Shown one piece after another: positions 1 through 7,010 of a stretch of DNA of 64,000 bases. The stretch lies in NCBI GenBank assembly GCA_902788345.1, contig CADAJP010000006.1, forward strand, positions 124,001 through 188,000, given 5' to 3'. Source of the DNA: an uncultured bacterium (GTDB taxonomy: Bacteria; Cyanobacteriota; Vampirovibrionia; Gastranaerophilales; Gastranaerophilaceae). Made by a program: the position numbers and the translations under genes. Below the pieces are notes generated by a model. It was not told the DNA's origin, did no database searches, and saw nothing but the letters and a program-made list of their open reading frames with translations. How positions within the stretch are numbered: position 1 is the first letter of the stretch; each line of letters opens with the position of its first letter.

Positions 1-423
1 AACGCAATTAAAACGGTTTATATGTCAACTATTATAGGAAGATTTTTGGCGGCAGACAGTGATAACGAGCTTCGAGAAACCGTAGTAAGAGATTATTTTG
101 GTTTCCTAAATTGGCTCGTATTAGGCGGTTTTGCGGCAAAAGGCGTTGCAAATATTCTTGATCCAAAGAAAGAAAACTTATTCAATATTAAAAAAGATGG
201 CAAAGGTATAATGCACTGGTTAAATGATTTAAGTTTGAAAACTCATACCGAAATTGCATCAAAAGGTGCTGAATTTGCCAAAAAGAATATTTGGAAATTA
301 AATCTTTCTCATATTGTGGGGCTTGCTTATTCAACCATTATGCTCGGTATTGTTTTACCGAAAATAAATATTTATATGACAAAGCATAAGGCAGAAAAAG
401 AAAATAAGTCAGAAAAATCATAA
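1..423 (+). CDS. Unknown membrane-associated protein, C-terminal part (gene runs off the left edge)
   Basis: The reading frame is open from base 1, encoding NAIKTVY before the first internal Met at 22, so this is probably the end of a longer gene and not a complete 133-residue protein. The visible part has two moderately hydrophobic stretches, one around NWLVLGGFAAKGVANIL and one around HIVGLAYSTIMLGIVLP. It ends in a Lys/Glu-rich tail (KHKAEKENKSEKS). This suggests a membrane protein with a charged cytoplasmic end. I do not recognise the family. A hairpin terminator follows the stop codon, so the gene ends its transcription unit. The true start lies outside the window. Confidence 0.6.
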   Translation, partial: NAIKTVYMSTIIGRFLAADSDNELRETVVRDYFGFLNWLVLGGFAAKGVANILDPKKENLFNIKKDGKGIMHWLNDLSLKTHTEIASKGAEFAKKNIWKLNLSHIVGLAYSTIMLGIVLPKINIYMTKHKAEKENKSEKS

Positions 424-456
424 AAAATTATTTATATATCGGGTAAATTATTTTCC

Positions 457-490
457 AAGAGTACAAAATTGTACTCTTTTATTTTTTGTA
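457..490 (+). terminator. Rho-independent terminator after the partial gene
   Basis: An 8-bp perfect stem AAGAGTAC/GTACTCTT with a 6-nt loop is followed by a T-rich run (TTATTTTTT). It lies 34 bases after the stop codon at 423 and upstream of the next gene at 506. Confidence 0.75.
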
Positions 491-505
491 ATAGAATAGT
501 GCGGT

Positions 506-1165
506 ATGACAAAGACAAATTTTGATTATTTAAAAGAAGCAGACAGCGATTTATATGAAATAATTACTGATGCGGAAAAATTATATCGTGATGAATATTT
601 TGAGCAATCAATGGGACAGGCAAGACGCTTTGGCGAACATGTATGTCGTAATGTTCTTGGCAAAAATCGTACAACCGAGGTTACTTTTGATGAAATGCTG
701 GCAACTTTAAAAGACAAAATTCAGGGGTTTGAACAGGAAAAAGAGTTTATAGATGATTTATATTTTTTAAAAAAGAACGGCAATATTTCTGTTCATTCCG
801 GCAAGGTTAGTCATAACGGAACTCTTGCTCTTGAATGTCTGCAAAGGGCATTTGAAGTAGGGTTGAATTATGCTGTTTATTATCAAAAAAATGATGCTGA
901 TATATTGAAGCTACAATATGATGTTGAACTTTTGGTTACAGGTAACCGGTCAAAGAAATCTTTGTCAGATAAATATCTTGAAGCAAAAGACAAGGCAAAA
1001 CCTGTAGAAAAACCTAAAAAAACAAAGAAAAAAGAGCAAAAAGAAAAACCTCAGGTTTCTTCAATGAAATCAGTACCTAAAAAGAATTTTAATTATGGTT
1101 TTTGGATTACAGTCGGTGTATTTTTGTTTGTTGCGCTTTGTATGGTGATTTATTTGTTAATGTAA
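506..1165 (+). CDS. DUF4145-like tail-anchored protein
   Basis: A 219-residue protein. Residues about 10-125 resemble the DUF4145 fold found at the N-termini of some type I restriction HsdR subunits and in stand-alone proteins: a helical start (DEYFEQSMGQARRFGEHVCR), a middle Leu-rich helix, and the hallmark FLKKNGNISVHSG, which matches the family's (R/K)xxGNxAVH signature. A very basic linker (KPKKTKKKEQKEKP) follows, then a single membrane helix near residues 197-218 at the extreme C-terminus. The protein is therefore probably tail-anchored with its domain in the cytoplasm. The domain's function is not established. No restriction genes are visible nearby. It has its own unit after the terminator at 457-490. 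Confidence 0.6.
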   Translation: MTKTNFDYLKEADSDLYEIITDAEKLYRDEYFEQSMGQARRFGEHVCRNVLGKNRTTEVTFDEMLATLKDKIQGFEQEKEFIDDLYFLKKNGNISVHSGKVSHNGTLALECLQRAFEVGLNYAVYYQKNDADILKLQYDVELLVTGNRSKKSLSDKYLEAKDKAKPVEKPKKTKKKEQKEKPQVSSMKSVPKKNFNYGFWITVGVFLFVALCMVIYLLM

Positions 1166-1385
1166 AAATGGTGCAGGTGTATAGAATAGGAAGTGAAAAT
1201 TATCACAAACTAACTCTCTACCCTTGGGCGAGGGGATATTTGGCAGGGTGCAATTTTTTGCACCAAAAATTATTCATAATATCGCAGAATTTGAAATATT
1301 TTTGCAAATAAAATTTTTCGGTACATTGACAGAAAAATTAAATTTTATGGTTCTTATTATTTTTGGAATATCATTTTGATTAGTA
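1166..1385. other. Intergenic region with one small hairpin
   Basis: There is no plausible gene in this gap between the DUF4145-like protein and the transposase unit. It contains a perfect 7-bp hairpin, GGTGCAA/TTGCACC with a TTTT loop, at 1247-1264. No clear T-run follows it, so it is not a convincing terminator. Short reading frames here lack ribosome binding sites. Confidence 0.4.
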
Positions 1386-2002
1386 GTAGCGTGCATTTTA
1401 ATGCACGAAAAACTTATTCATAATCCAATTCATCAATGTTATATTCATTTTTAAAATTACACCAATCTTTTTCATAATATCCATTTTGAACAAATTTATT
1501 AAAAGATGAAAATTTCCAATCTTTAGGTGCAATATTATAATGCTTTGTCGGATTGTAATGAATATAGTCAATGTGTTTGTGCAAATCTTCTTCATCTCGG
1601 ATTATATGGTCATAATATCTTCGTTGCCAAATCCCTTTTTCATTCCGTTTTTTAGCAGATTCGGAAATATCATTACAAACATATTCATCAGAAATATGTG
1701 AAGAAAAGTAATATTTTATGGATTTAATAATTTGTGGAATTTCAGCAGATTTTTTTGTACAAATTATCAAATGACAATGTTCTTTCATTACAACGATTGC
1801 AAAAATATCAAATAAAAATTTTGTTTTTGTATGTTTTATGCTTTCTTTTAATAAATCTATATTTGGTATCAATATTTCTCTGCGATTATGTGTAACAAAT
1901 GTTATAAAAACGAACATCTGCTGATTATTGAAATATCTCCTAAATGTAGCCATGTAATATATAATAACATAAATCATTTTCGTGCATTAAAATGCACGCT
2001 AC
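1386..2002. mobile_element. RAYT unit bounded by palindromic inverted repeats
   Basis: The transposase gene is enclosed by a perfect 26-bp inverted repeat: 1386-1411 on the left and 1977-2002 on the right. Each arm contains its own palindrome, CGTGCATTTTAATGCACG (1390-1407) and its complement (1981-1998), with 8-bp stems. Palindromes flanking a single-stranded-DNA HUH transposase are the known arrangement of REP-associated tyrosine transposases (REPtrons). The left arm begins 3 bases after the transposase stop codon and the right arm lies 3 bases from the end of the neighbouring gene at 2006, so the unit is compact and about 617 bp long. Confidence 0.75.
1414..1953 (-). CDS. REP-associated tyrosine transposase (RAYT, Y1/HUH family)
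   Basis: A 179-residue protein from ATG 1953. An in-frame ATG at 1977 exists but lies inside the right inverted repeat, and MATFRR matches the usual family start. It is a member of the Y1 HUH nuclease superfamily that cuts and rejoins single-stranded DNA at REP palindromes. Visible marks are the N-terminal strand FVFITFVTHNRREIL, the metal-binding HUH motif as H59-C60-H61 (KEHCHLII), and the strongly conserved helix IIRDEEDLHKHIDYIHYNP ending with KH, which carries the probable catalytic Tyr (about Y130). The length is normal for RAYTs, and all key residues appear intact. The flanking palindromes are its likely substrates. Confidence 0.85.
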   Translation of the reverse strand: MATFRRYFNNQQMFVFITFVTHNRREILIPNIDLLKESIKHTKTKFLFDIFAIVVMKEHCHLIICTKKSAEIPQIIKSIKYYFSSHISDEYVCNDISESAKKRNEKGIWQRRYYDHIIRDEEDLHKHIDYIHYNPTKHYNIAPKDWKFSSFNKFVQNGYYEKDWCNFKNEYNIDELDYE

Positions 2003-2005
2003 ACA

Positions 2006-2527
2006 CTATTTTTTCCAAGTTCCAAACCCCTGTTCACGATGCAGTTGTTCTTTCAATCTTCGTCCCATATTACTTGCTACATCTGTATCAAGGTCTTTAG
2101 TTATAAAATGAGCATCTCTTGCTGCTAATGGCATTTGAAATGACGACTTGTCTAATGCTTCTATTGCTTCTAATTTTTGAGCATTCTTCATTCTTTCAAA
2201 TTTTTTAATTGCATTCAAAGGAGCTTGAAATCCCATATAATCTAAAACTTCGTCTTCTGCTTTGGTATTAATTGCACTTTGAGGAGGGTTGTTTTTCAAC
2301 CAATTTCTTTCATCTTTAATATGGATTACAAATTCTTTAACCCAGCTTGTAATTTTTTTAATAGGATTTTTTGAATATTTACCGGATTCTTCTTCTATGC
2401 TTTTTGCTAATTTTTGGTCAAATTCGGTATATTCGGATGGTTTTATACCTTGAGCAACCTGTCTTACATGTCTTCTCATTATAGTAGTTTTTTCGACTGC
2501 CCTACGAATCATTGGATAAGTAATCAT
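2006..2527 (-). CDS. Unknown protein, possibly co-transcribed with the upstream metalloprotease candidate
   Basis: A 173-residue, mostly helical, charged protein with no signal peptide or membrane helix and no motif I recognise. The start at 2527 is supported by a strong ribosome site (GGAAGGAAAA) just upstream. It lies about 150 bases downstream of the HExxH gene on the same strand, so the two may form one unit. Its stop codon is 3 bases from the palindromic end of the RAYT unit, so that element apparently inserted directly behind the gene without breaking it. It contains several basic stretches (RRHVRQVAQGIK, MGRRLKEQLHREQ). Confidence 0.55.
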   Translation of the reverse strand: MITYPMIRRAVEKTTIMRRHVRQVAQGIKPSEYTEFDQKLAKSIEEESGKYSKNPIKKITSWVKEFVIHIKDERNWLKNNPPQSAINTKAEDEVLDYMGFQAPLNAIKKFERMKNAQKLEAIEALDKSSFQMPLAARDAHFITKDLDTDVASNMGRRLKEQLHREQGFGTWKK

Positions 2528-2651
2528 TTATTTTTCCTTCCTACACTGATGTATTTTACTGTCCACGATTATATTAAAAACATTTTGCTTTTAGAAATTG
2601 ACTAAATTATTAACCTGATTTTACAAATCTTTATACTTGTTATAAAAAGCA

Positions 2652-2671
2652 TAAAAATAAAATTTGCTATT
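2652..2671. repeat. 20-bp direct repeat, copy A
   Basis: The sequence TAAAAATAAAATTTGCTATT is found here and again, identical and in the same orientation, at 4381-4400. The two copies bracket the HExxH gene at 2681-4339. No sequence similarity extends beyond the 20 bases on either side. Confidence 0.7.
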
Positions 2672-2680
2672 CATTTACCC

Positions 2681-4339
2681 CTAATGGTATTTTTTCAGTA
2701 CTTTTTTAATAAACTTCAACAAATCAGGATCTTTATCCATTAACTCATAAATTGTATGTGCAAGTCCACTATTTGCGAATATTTCTTTATGCGGTTTATA
2801 AACAGATGCAAACGCATCACAACCCTGTGCGAAATATTCATATTTATTTGCCGCAGCATAAAAATCCAAAGTCCTGTTCTCACGCATTGCTTTTTTATAT
2901 AGTCGTGTAAGTGTTTTCATATCAGATTTATCAAACATATCGTGAACGGTATGTCCGTTTTCGTGTGCCATTTGGTTTTGGTGGCTTGCCGAACTTACTC
3001 TGTACGGGTTCATCATATTGTAATTATCAGCGGCAATTCCGTCAAACGCATCCATATAATCACCTGAATTATAGATGCCGGCATTTGCAAAGAAATATCT
3101 TTTTGCAACATCTTCAGGTGCTTGTTTTGTATAAGTATCACTTTGGATTAAATAATGCCTGCCTTTACCGACAAATCTTCCTAACTGCTTCCTGAACGGC
3201 AAAGTGTTCAACTGACATACATTTTCTTGTCTAGTATTTAAAGGCGATTCTGTTTGATAATAACGATTAAACAAACTCTTAAACCTATCGGCTTGTTTTT
3301 TTGTCATACCTGCATATTTTAATTCTCTGTCTTTTTGCCCATGATAATTTCCTGTTATTTTATCAAGCAGAATTTTACCTAACGGTGCGAATTCTGATTT
3401 TTCCCTGCTGATTTGTCCCAATACTTCCTTAACTTCTTCCGGCTTATCTTTCAAATAAAGTGCGGTTGATTGAACTGCAAATTCTCGTTTTCTGATGTCA
3501 GGTTCTTTTGTATTAAGTGCAATGTTTTTAATAATTCCAAAAATTTCATCATTTCTGAACTTGCCGCCACCTAAAATTGCTGTTCTTACCATTTGAGGTT
3601 CGGCTTTTTCACTTTTTAATATTTCGGTTATAAATTCTCTTGTCTCATTATTATTAGGAGAGCTTTTTTTAATTACTGTTCTGAATAAAAAGTCATTATT
3701 CGGATTTTCTTTTAATTGTTTCAATGCTGAGGAAGTATCAAAATCCTCTTTTTGTTGAGTTATACTTTCAACTAAATTTTTATCTTTTGTGATGTCTAAT
3801 AAATCATTATATGTTTCCTGAATAAAAGGTTTTAATTTTGGATTTTGTTCTTCAATTGATGCTAAAGTTCTTATAACAAAATCTCTGCCTCTGTTACCAG
3901 ATGCAGTTGTTTCATCAAATTGTGTGTAAGCATTTTTAAGAACTGCAACATTTTCTTTTGGAGTTTTATGTTGATATGCACCCTTTAGTCTTTCTATTCT
4001 GGCTATGCCTGTAATATTAAATAATCTCAAAGTGTCATCAATTTCTTGCGGTGTGAATTCTTTTGGCATAATATCCGAGATTTCTTTATAATTTCGAGAG
4101 AGTGTAAGTTCAGGTTTTATAAGTTCTTCATAGAGCATTTCTCGTTCTTTGCTTATTAAATCTGCTTTTTTATCAACTGACATTGACTGTTTGTATTGTT
4201 CTGCAAGAGTATCTAATTCTTTTTTTAATACATCATCTTTATTCTGAAATTCAGGTCTTTCGCCTTTTTTAAATTTTTCTAATAATTCCCTCGGAGTAAT
4301 GTTTGTCGGTTGAGCCGAACGTATCTCTGTAACAGCCAT
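2681..4339 (-). CDS. Putative zinc metallopeptidase with HExxH motif (large, uncharacterised)
   Basis: A 552-residue protein with a strong ribosome site (AGGGGGAAATATAA) before ATG 4339. The first ~400 residues are charged and helix-rich, without signal peptide or membrane segment, and unrecognised. Near the C-terminus is a zincin signature: H459-E460-N-G-H463 in MAHENGHTVHDMFD. About 38 residues later a helix, NKYEYFAQGCDAFASVY, offers E501 as a third zinc ligand. HExxH followed by a downstream Glu in an E-x-F-A context recalls gluzincins of the anthrax lethal factor-like group, but the family assignment is inference. It is flanked by the perfect 20-bp repeats at 2652 and 4381. An intracellular or non-classically exported peptidase is the best guess. 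Confidence 0.6.
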   Translation of the reverse strand: MAVTEIRSAQPTNITPRELLEKFKKGERPEFQNKDDVLKKELDTLAEQYKQSMSVDKKADLISKEREMLYEELIKPELTLSRNYKEISDIMPKEFTPQEIDDTLRLFNITGIARIERLKGAYQHKTPKENVAVLKNAYTQFDETTASGNRGRDFVIRTLASIEEQNPKLKPFIQETYNDLLDITKDKNLVESITQQKEDFDTSSALKQLKENPNNDFLFRTVIKKSSPNNNETREFITEILKSEKAEPQMVRTAILGGGKFRNDEIFGIIKNIALNTKEPDIRKREFAVQSTALYLKDKPEEVKEVLGQISREKSEFAPLGKILLDKITGNYHGQKDRELKYAGMTKKQADRFKSLFNRYYQTESPLNTRQENVCQLNTLPFRKQLGRFVGKGRHYLIQSDTYTKQAPEDVAKRYFFANAGIYNSGDYMDAFDGIAADNYNMMNPYRVSSASHQNQMAHENGHTVHDMFDKSDMKTLTRLYKKAMRENRTLDFYAAANKYEYFAQGCDAFASVYKPHKEIFANSGLAHTIYELMDKDPDLLKFIKKVLKKYH

Positions 4340-4380
4340 TTATATTTCCCCCTATTAATATACACATGTTCTAAAACCCG

Positions 4381-4400
4381 TAAAAATAAAATTTGCTATT
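4381..4400. repeat. 20-bp direct repeat, copy B
   Basis: An identical copy of the repeat at 2652-2671, in the same orientation, 42 bases upstream of the HExxH gene start and next to the end of the TonB-like gene at 4412. Confidence 0.7.
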
Positions 4401-4411
4401 AAATATTGCAA

Positions 4412-4861
4412 TTAACGATCATAACGATCTTTTTTTACCAAGTATGAAACTCTCTCAAATGTAAAAGTAATATCTATATACTCATCTAAAATATTTTTAG
4501 GTAACGGGGCAACTTTACCGGTCTGCTTAACAGCTTTAATGGCATCTGTGTCAAATTGCTTATCCCCTGATGATTCGCTTACCTTTGAACTTTTTATTGT
4601 GCCGTCACGCATAATCTGAAAGCTGACAACTGTTTTATTTCTGAAATTGTCGTCAGCAGGAAGCCAATTTGATTTTATGCGGTGTTCCATATCCTTCATA
4701 TAAGAATTCATAACGTCTTCAGTGGATATTTTATTCTGAACGGTTTTGACTGGAGTTTTACTGCGAAATCCTGCAATACGCATATCTTCTCCAAATGAAA
4801 TATTTGCAACAAATACAAAAAATAATACTAAAAATGTTTGAACAAACTTTTTAAAATGCAT
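4412..4861 (-). CDS. Exported TonB C-terminal-domain protein
   Basis: A 149-residue protein. It has a clear N-terminal signal: a basic start (MHFKKF), then a long hydrophobic core ending near residue 24. After a short linker, residues about 50-140 match the TonB C-terminal fold: KSNWLPADDNFRNKTVVSFQI, then DGTIKSSKVSESSGDKQFD, then AIKAVKQTGKVAPLP. In this family these correspond to the conserved strand-helix-strand with DGxI and SSG elements. No ExbBD genes or TonB-dependent receptor are in the window, and the protein lacks the long Pro-rich spacer of true TonB. It may therefore be a periplasmic protein using the fold in another role. Confidence 0.75.
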   Translation of the reverse strand: MHFKKFVQTFLVLFFVFVANISFGEDMRIAGFRSKTPVKTVQNKISTEDVMNSYMKDMEHRIKSNWLPADDNFRNKTVVSFQIMRDGTIKSSKVSESSGDKQFDTDAIKAVKQTGKVAPLPKNILDEYIDITFTFERVSYLVKKDRYDR

Positions 4862-4943
4862 ATTAAAATTTTATGTAATTTTTAAAGCTAATTCAATAAA
4901 TCAAAAGTAGGATTTGTTAAAACTCATTCCGCTATCAAAAAAG

Positions 4944-5522
4944 TTAGTATTCAATACCTTTTCTTGCTGAAATACCTTTATCCCAATAGTGTTTAACTGG
5001 TTCAATTTTAGAAACCAAATGTGCAATTTCAACAATTTTAGGGTGTGCATTTCTTCCTGTTAATACAATTTCCATTTCATCCGGTTTGTTTTTTAAAACA
5101 TCAATAACTTCATCAACATCTAATATTCCCATATCAATGGCAATATTGGCTTCGTCCATTATAATAAGCTGATATTCGTCATTTTTAACAGCTTTTTTTA
5201 CGATATTCCAGCCTCTTTTAATTTTTTTGTGGTCTTGTTCGTTTTCGTTTGCTTTATATATAACTCTGTCTAATCCTGCTTGAACAATTCTTAAATTTTC
5301 CGAAATTCTCGGAGAAAACTGTCTGAAGGTATTAAGTTCTCCGTAATCGTTTCCGCCTTTTGTAAACATGACAATCAAGACCTTCCAATCTCTGCCTAAA
5401 GCTCTCATGGCAAGTCCTAATGATGCGGTCGTTTTCCCTTTTCCATTCCCCGTATAGACCTGTATGTATCCGTGCTGATCCCAGTTCGGATTTATTAATT
5501 TCATTTGTTTATATTCAGTCAT
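4944..5522 (-). CDS. cobO: Cob(I)yrinic acid a,c-diamide adenosyltransferase (CobO/BtuR type)
   Basis: A 192-residue cytoplasmic enzyme that transfers the 5'-deoxyadenosyl group of ATP to reduced corrinoids in adenosylcobalamin synthesis or salvage. The Walker A motif GNGKGKTT spans residues 25-32, the DE pair of the Walker B-like motif is at 123-124 (IIMDEANIA), and the family motif LTGRNAH is at 154-160. The C-terminus HYWDKGISARKGIEY is typical, and the length is normal. No other cobalamin genes are in the window, so salvage is as likely as synthesis. The start codon has no ribosome site. A -10-like TATAAT sits about 11 bases before it, so the message may be nearly leaderless. It diverges from the folate gene at 5550. 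Confidence 0.93.
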   Translation of the reverse strand: MTEYKQMKLINPNWDQHGYIQVYTGNGKGKTTASLGLAMRALGRDWKVLIVMFTKGGNDYGELNTFRQFSPRISENLRIVQAGLDRVIYKANENEQDHKKIKRGWNIVKKAVKNDEYQLIIMDEANIAIDMGILDVDEVIDVLKNKPDEMEIVLTGRNAHPKIVEIAHLVSKIEPVKHYWDKGISARKGIEY

Positions 5523-5549
5523 AATCTATTTTTATTATATATTAAAATT

Positions 5550-6062
5550 ATGGAAGACAAAAACTATTTAAGAATAAAAGCAAAAAACTTAAGAAAAAAT
5601 CTCCAAATGAGTATTATTTCTGATAAGTTGGTATTATTAATTCAACAAAATCTGCTATATAAAAATTCACAAAATGTCATGCTTTTCTATCCTTTTGGGC
5701 ATGAAGTTGATTTAAGAAATTTATTAAAAGATGATAAAAATTTTTACCTCCCGAGAGTAAACGGAAAAAATCTTGAAGTTTGTCCATATTCTTTGGGGGA
5801 TGAATTAAAAATTTCCGATTACGGAATAAAAGAACCTGTATGTGAAAGTGTCAGCCCTGAGTGCCTTGATTTGGTTATTGTACCTGCTTTAATGTGCGAT
5901 GAACACGGTTACAGGCTTGGTTATGGCGGAGGGTATTATGACAGGTTTCTTTCTTCTAATAAGTCGTTAAAAACGATTATTCCGATACCGAAGGAATTAT
6001 TAATTGATAAATTACCGGTCGATGAGCATGATGTAAAAAGTGATTGTGTTATAAGCATATAA
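5550..6062 (+). CDS. 5-formyltetrahydrofolate cyclo-ligase
   Basis: A 170-residue enzyme converting 5-formyl-THF to 5,10-methenyl-THF with ATP, in one-carbon metabolism. The basic N-terminal helix (LRIKAKNLRKNL) and the middle FYPFGHEVDLR and FYLPRV segments are typical. So is the ATP/substrate loop GYGGGYYDRFL near residues 123-133. An upstream in-frame start at 5505 would overlap the divergent cobO start and add an unrelated hydrophobic stretch, so ATG 5550 is preferred. A TATATT box ends about 7 bases before the ATG and there is no ribosome site, suggesting a leaderless message. The gene ends at a strong terminator. Confidence 0.92.
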   Translation: MEDKNYLRIKAKNLRKNLQMSIISDKLVLLIQQNLLYKNSQNVMLFYPFGHEVDLRNLLKDDKNFYLPRVNGKNLEVCPYSLGDELKISDYGIKEPVCESVSPECLDLVIVPALMCDEHGYRLGYGGGYYDRFLSSNKSLKTIIPIPKELLIDKLPVDEHDVKSDCVISI

Positions 6063-6096
6063 AAAGGCGATTTGCATATGCAGACCGCCTTTTTTA
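6061..6096. terminator. Bidirectional terminator between convergent genes
   Basis: The stem AAAAAGGCG/CGCCTTTTT, whose loop region itself contains TGCATATGCA, is followed by a T-run. The A-run on the other side allows it to serve the convergent gene ending at 6114 as well. Confidence 0.8.
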
Positions 6097-6113
6097 AAAT
6101 TTTAAAATATTGT

Positions 6114-6920
6114 CTATTGAGCAGTATTATTTAATAAGCCATAAACAGCATCCCATCCGCTGATTCCTCCGCGGGTTTTAAATTTTGTAATGGCATTAGC
6201 TGTATTTTTTTGAGCTTTTTTGTAATTTTTTTCATGTTTTTTTACTAACTTTTTAGATTCGTTTCTTGTTGCTGTTTGAGCTTTTGCAAATTCTAAAAAT
6301 GTTCTGTATTCATTGCAGCCGTAACCGACTTTTAATTTTTCAGGATATGCGTATTCAATGTAATCATAAATATTTAAAGCTTTTTCAGCATTTGCAGGGC
6401 GTCCTATAATTGTATCCCAGTATGTTCCTGTTTGTTTTGTATATACAACAATTGCGGCAAGCGGATTGTATCCTGCATTAACCATTAAGTTTACTGCAAC
6501 TAAATCAGCTTCTTTATCTTCTTTTGTTGTTTTGTAGTTAGCTGCAAAAGTTTGAACCTGTGCAGAAGTTGTTATTTCAGCATTCGCATTTGCCTGAAGC
6601 ATAGAAACTACCTTGCTTCTTGCTGAATGACCAAGAATGATGTGCCCGATTTCATTAGCTACAACAGCAGCTGTTTCATTGTCATTTCCTGCAAATGCAA
6701 GTTGTGCGGATGAAACATTGATAACTTTTGTAGAAATAAAGTTTGAGTTGTTTGGTTCGTCTGAAACTACCGTAAACTTGATGTTTGTTGCAGGTATTCC
6801 GCTTTTGGTTAAAAGTTGTTCGCCTACAGCCTGAACTCTTGTAGAGGAGTTATAAGTTGCAGCATTAGTCGGAACCGCAATTGCGATAACCAAAAACAGA
6901 GCCATAAAAATCTTTTTCAT
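6114..6920 (-). CDS. Exported M48-like peptidase homologue with altered zinc site
   Basis: A 268-residue protein with a signal peptide ending near residue 20 (PTNA/ATY). Residues about 60-160 follow the M48 peptidase layout: a helix with the zinc motif, then the EADxxAVxLMxxAGYNP helix that carries the third ligand (E137). In M48 enzymes the motif is HExxH followed by LGH. Here residues 89-93 read N-E-I-G-H (ANEIGHIILGH), so the first zinc-binding His is Asn (codon AAT, one base from CAT). The C-terminal third is Lys/Ala-rich and helical. It is probably a catalytically dead or altered periplasmic relative, unless the change is a sequencing error. The ribosome site (AGGAGAATAATT) is strong. 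Confidence 0.75.
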   Translation of the reverse strand: MKKIFMALFLVIAIAVPTNAATYNSSTRVQAVGEQLLTKSGIPATNIKFTVVSDEPNNSNFISTKVINVSSAQLAFAGNDNETAAVVANEIGHIILGHSARSKVVSMLQANANAEITTSAQVQTFAANYKTTKEDKEADLVAVNLMVNAGYNPLAAIVVYTKQTGTYWDTIIGRPANAEKALNIYDYIEYAYPEKLKVGYGCNEYRTFLEFAKAQTATRNESKKLVKKHEKNYKKAQKNTANAITKFKTRGGISGWDAVYGLLNNTAQ

Positions 6921-7010
6921 AATTATTCTCCTTCTGTCCTCTGTGTCATGAAGACTAAATAATACACAAAAAAATTATAAACGAAAAATACATATTTGAA
7001 AAATTAAATA

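Noticed and set aside
1247..1264. Terminator after the DUF4145-like gene
   Set aside because: The hairpin is perfect but has no T-run after it in either direction.
1386..2002. IS200/IS605 insertion sequence
   Set aside because: The protein matches the RAYT branch (HCH and YIHYNP helix) and the flanks are symmetric inverted palindromes, not the asymmetric ends of IS200/IS605; no tnpB is present.
4412..4861. True energy-coupling TonB
   Set aside because: No transmembrane anchor with Pro-rich spacer and no ExbB or ExbD nearby; it has a cleavable-type signal and only the C-terminal domain.
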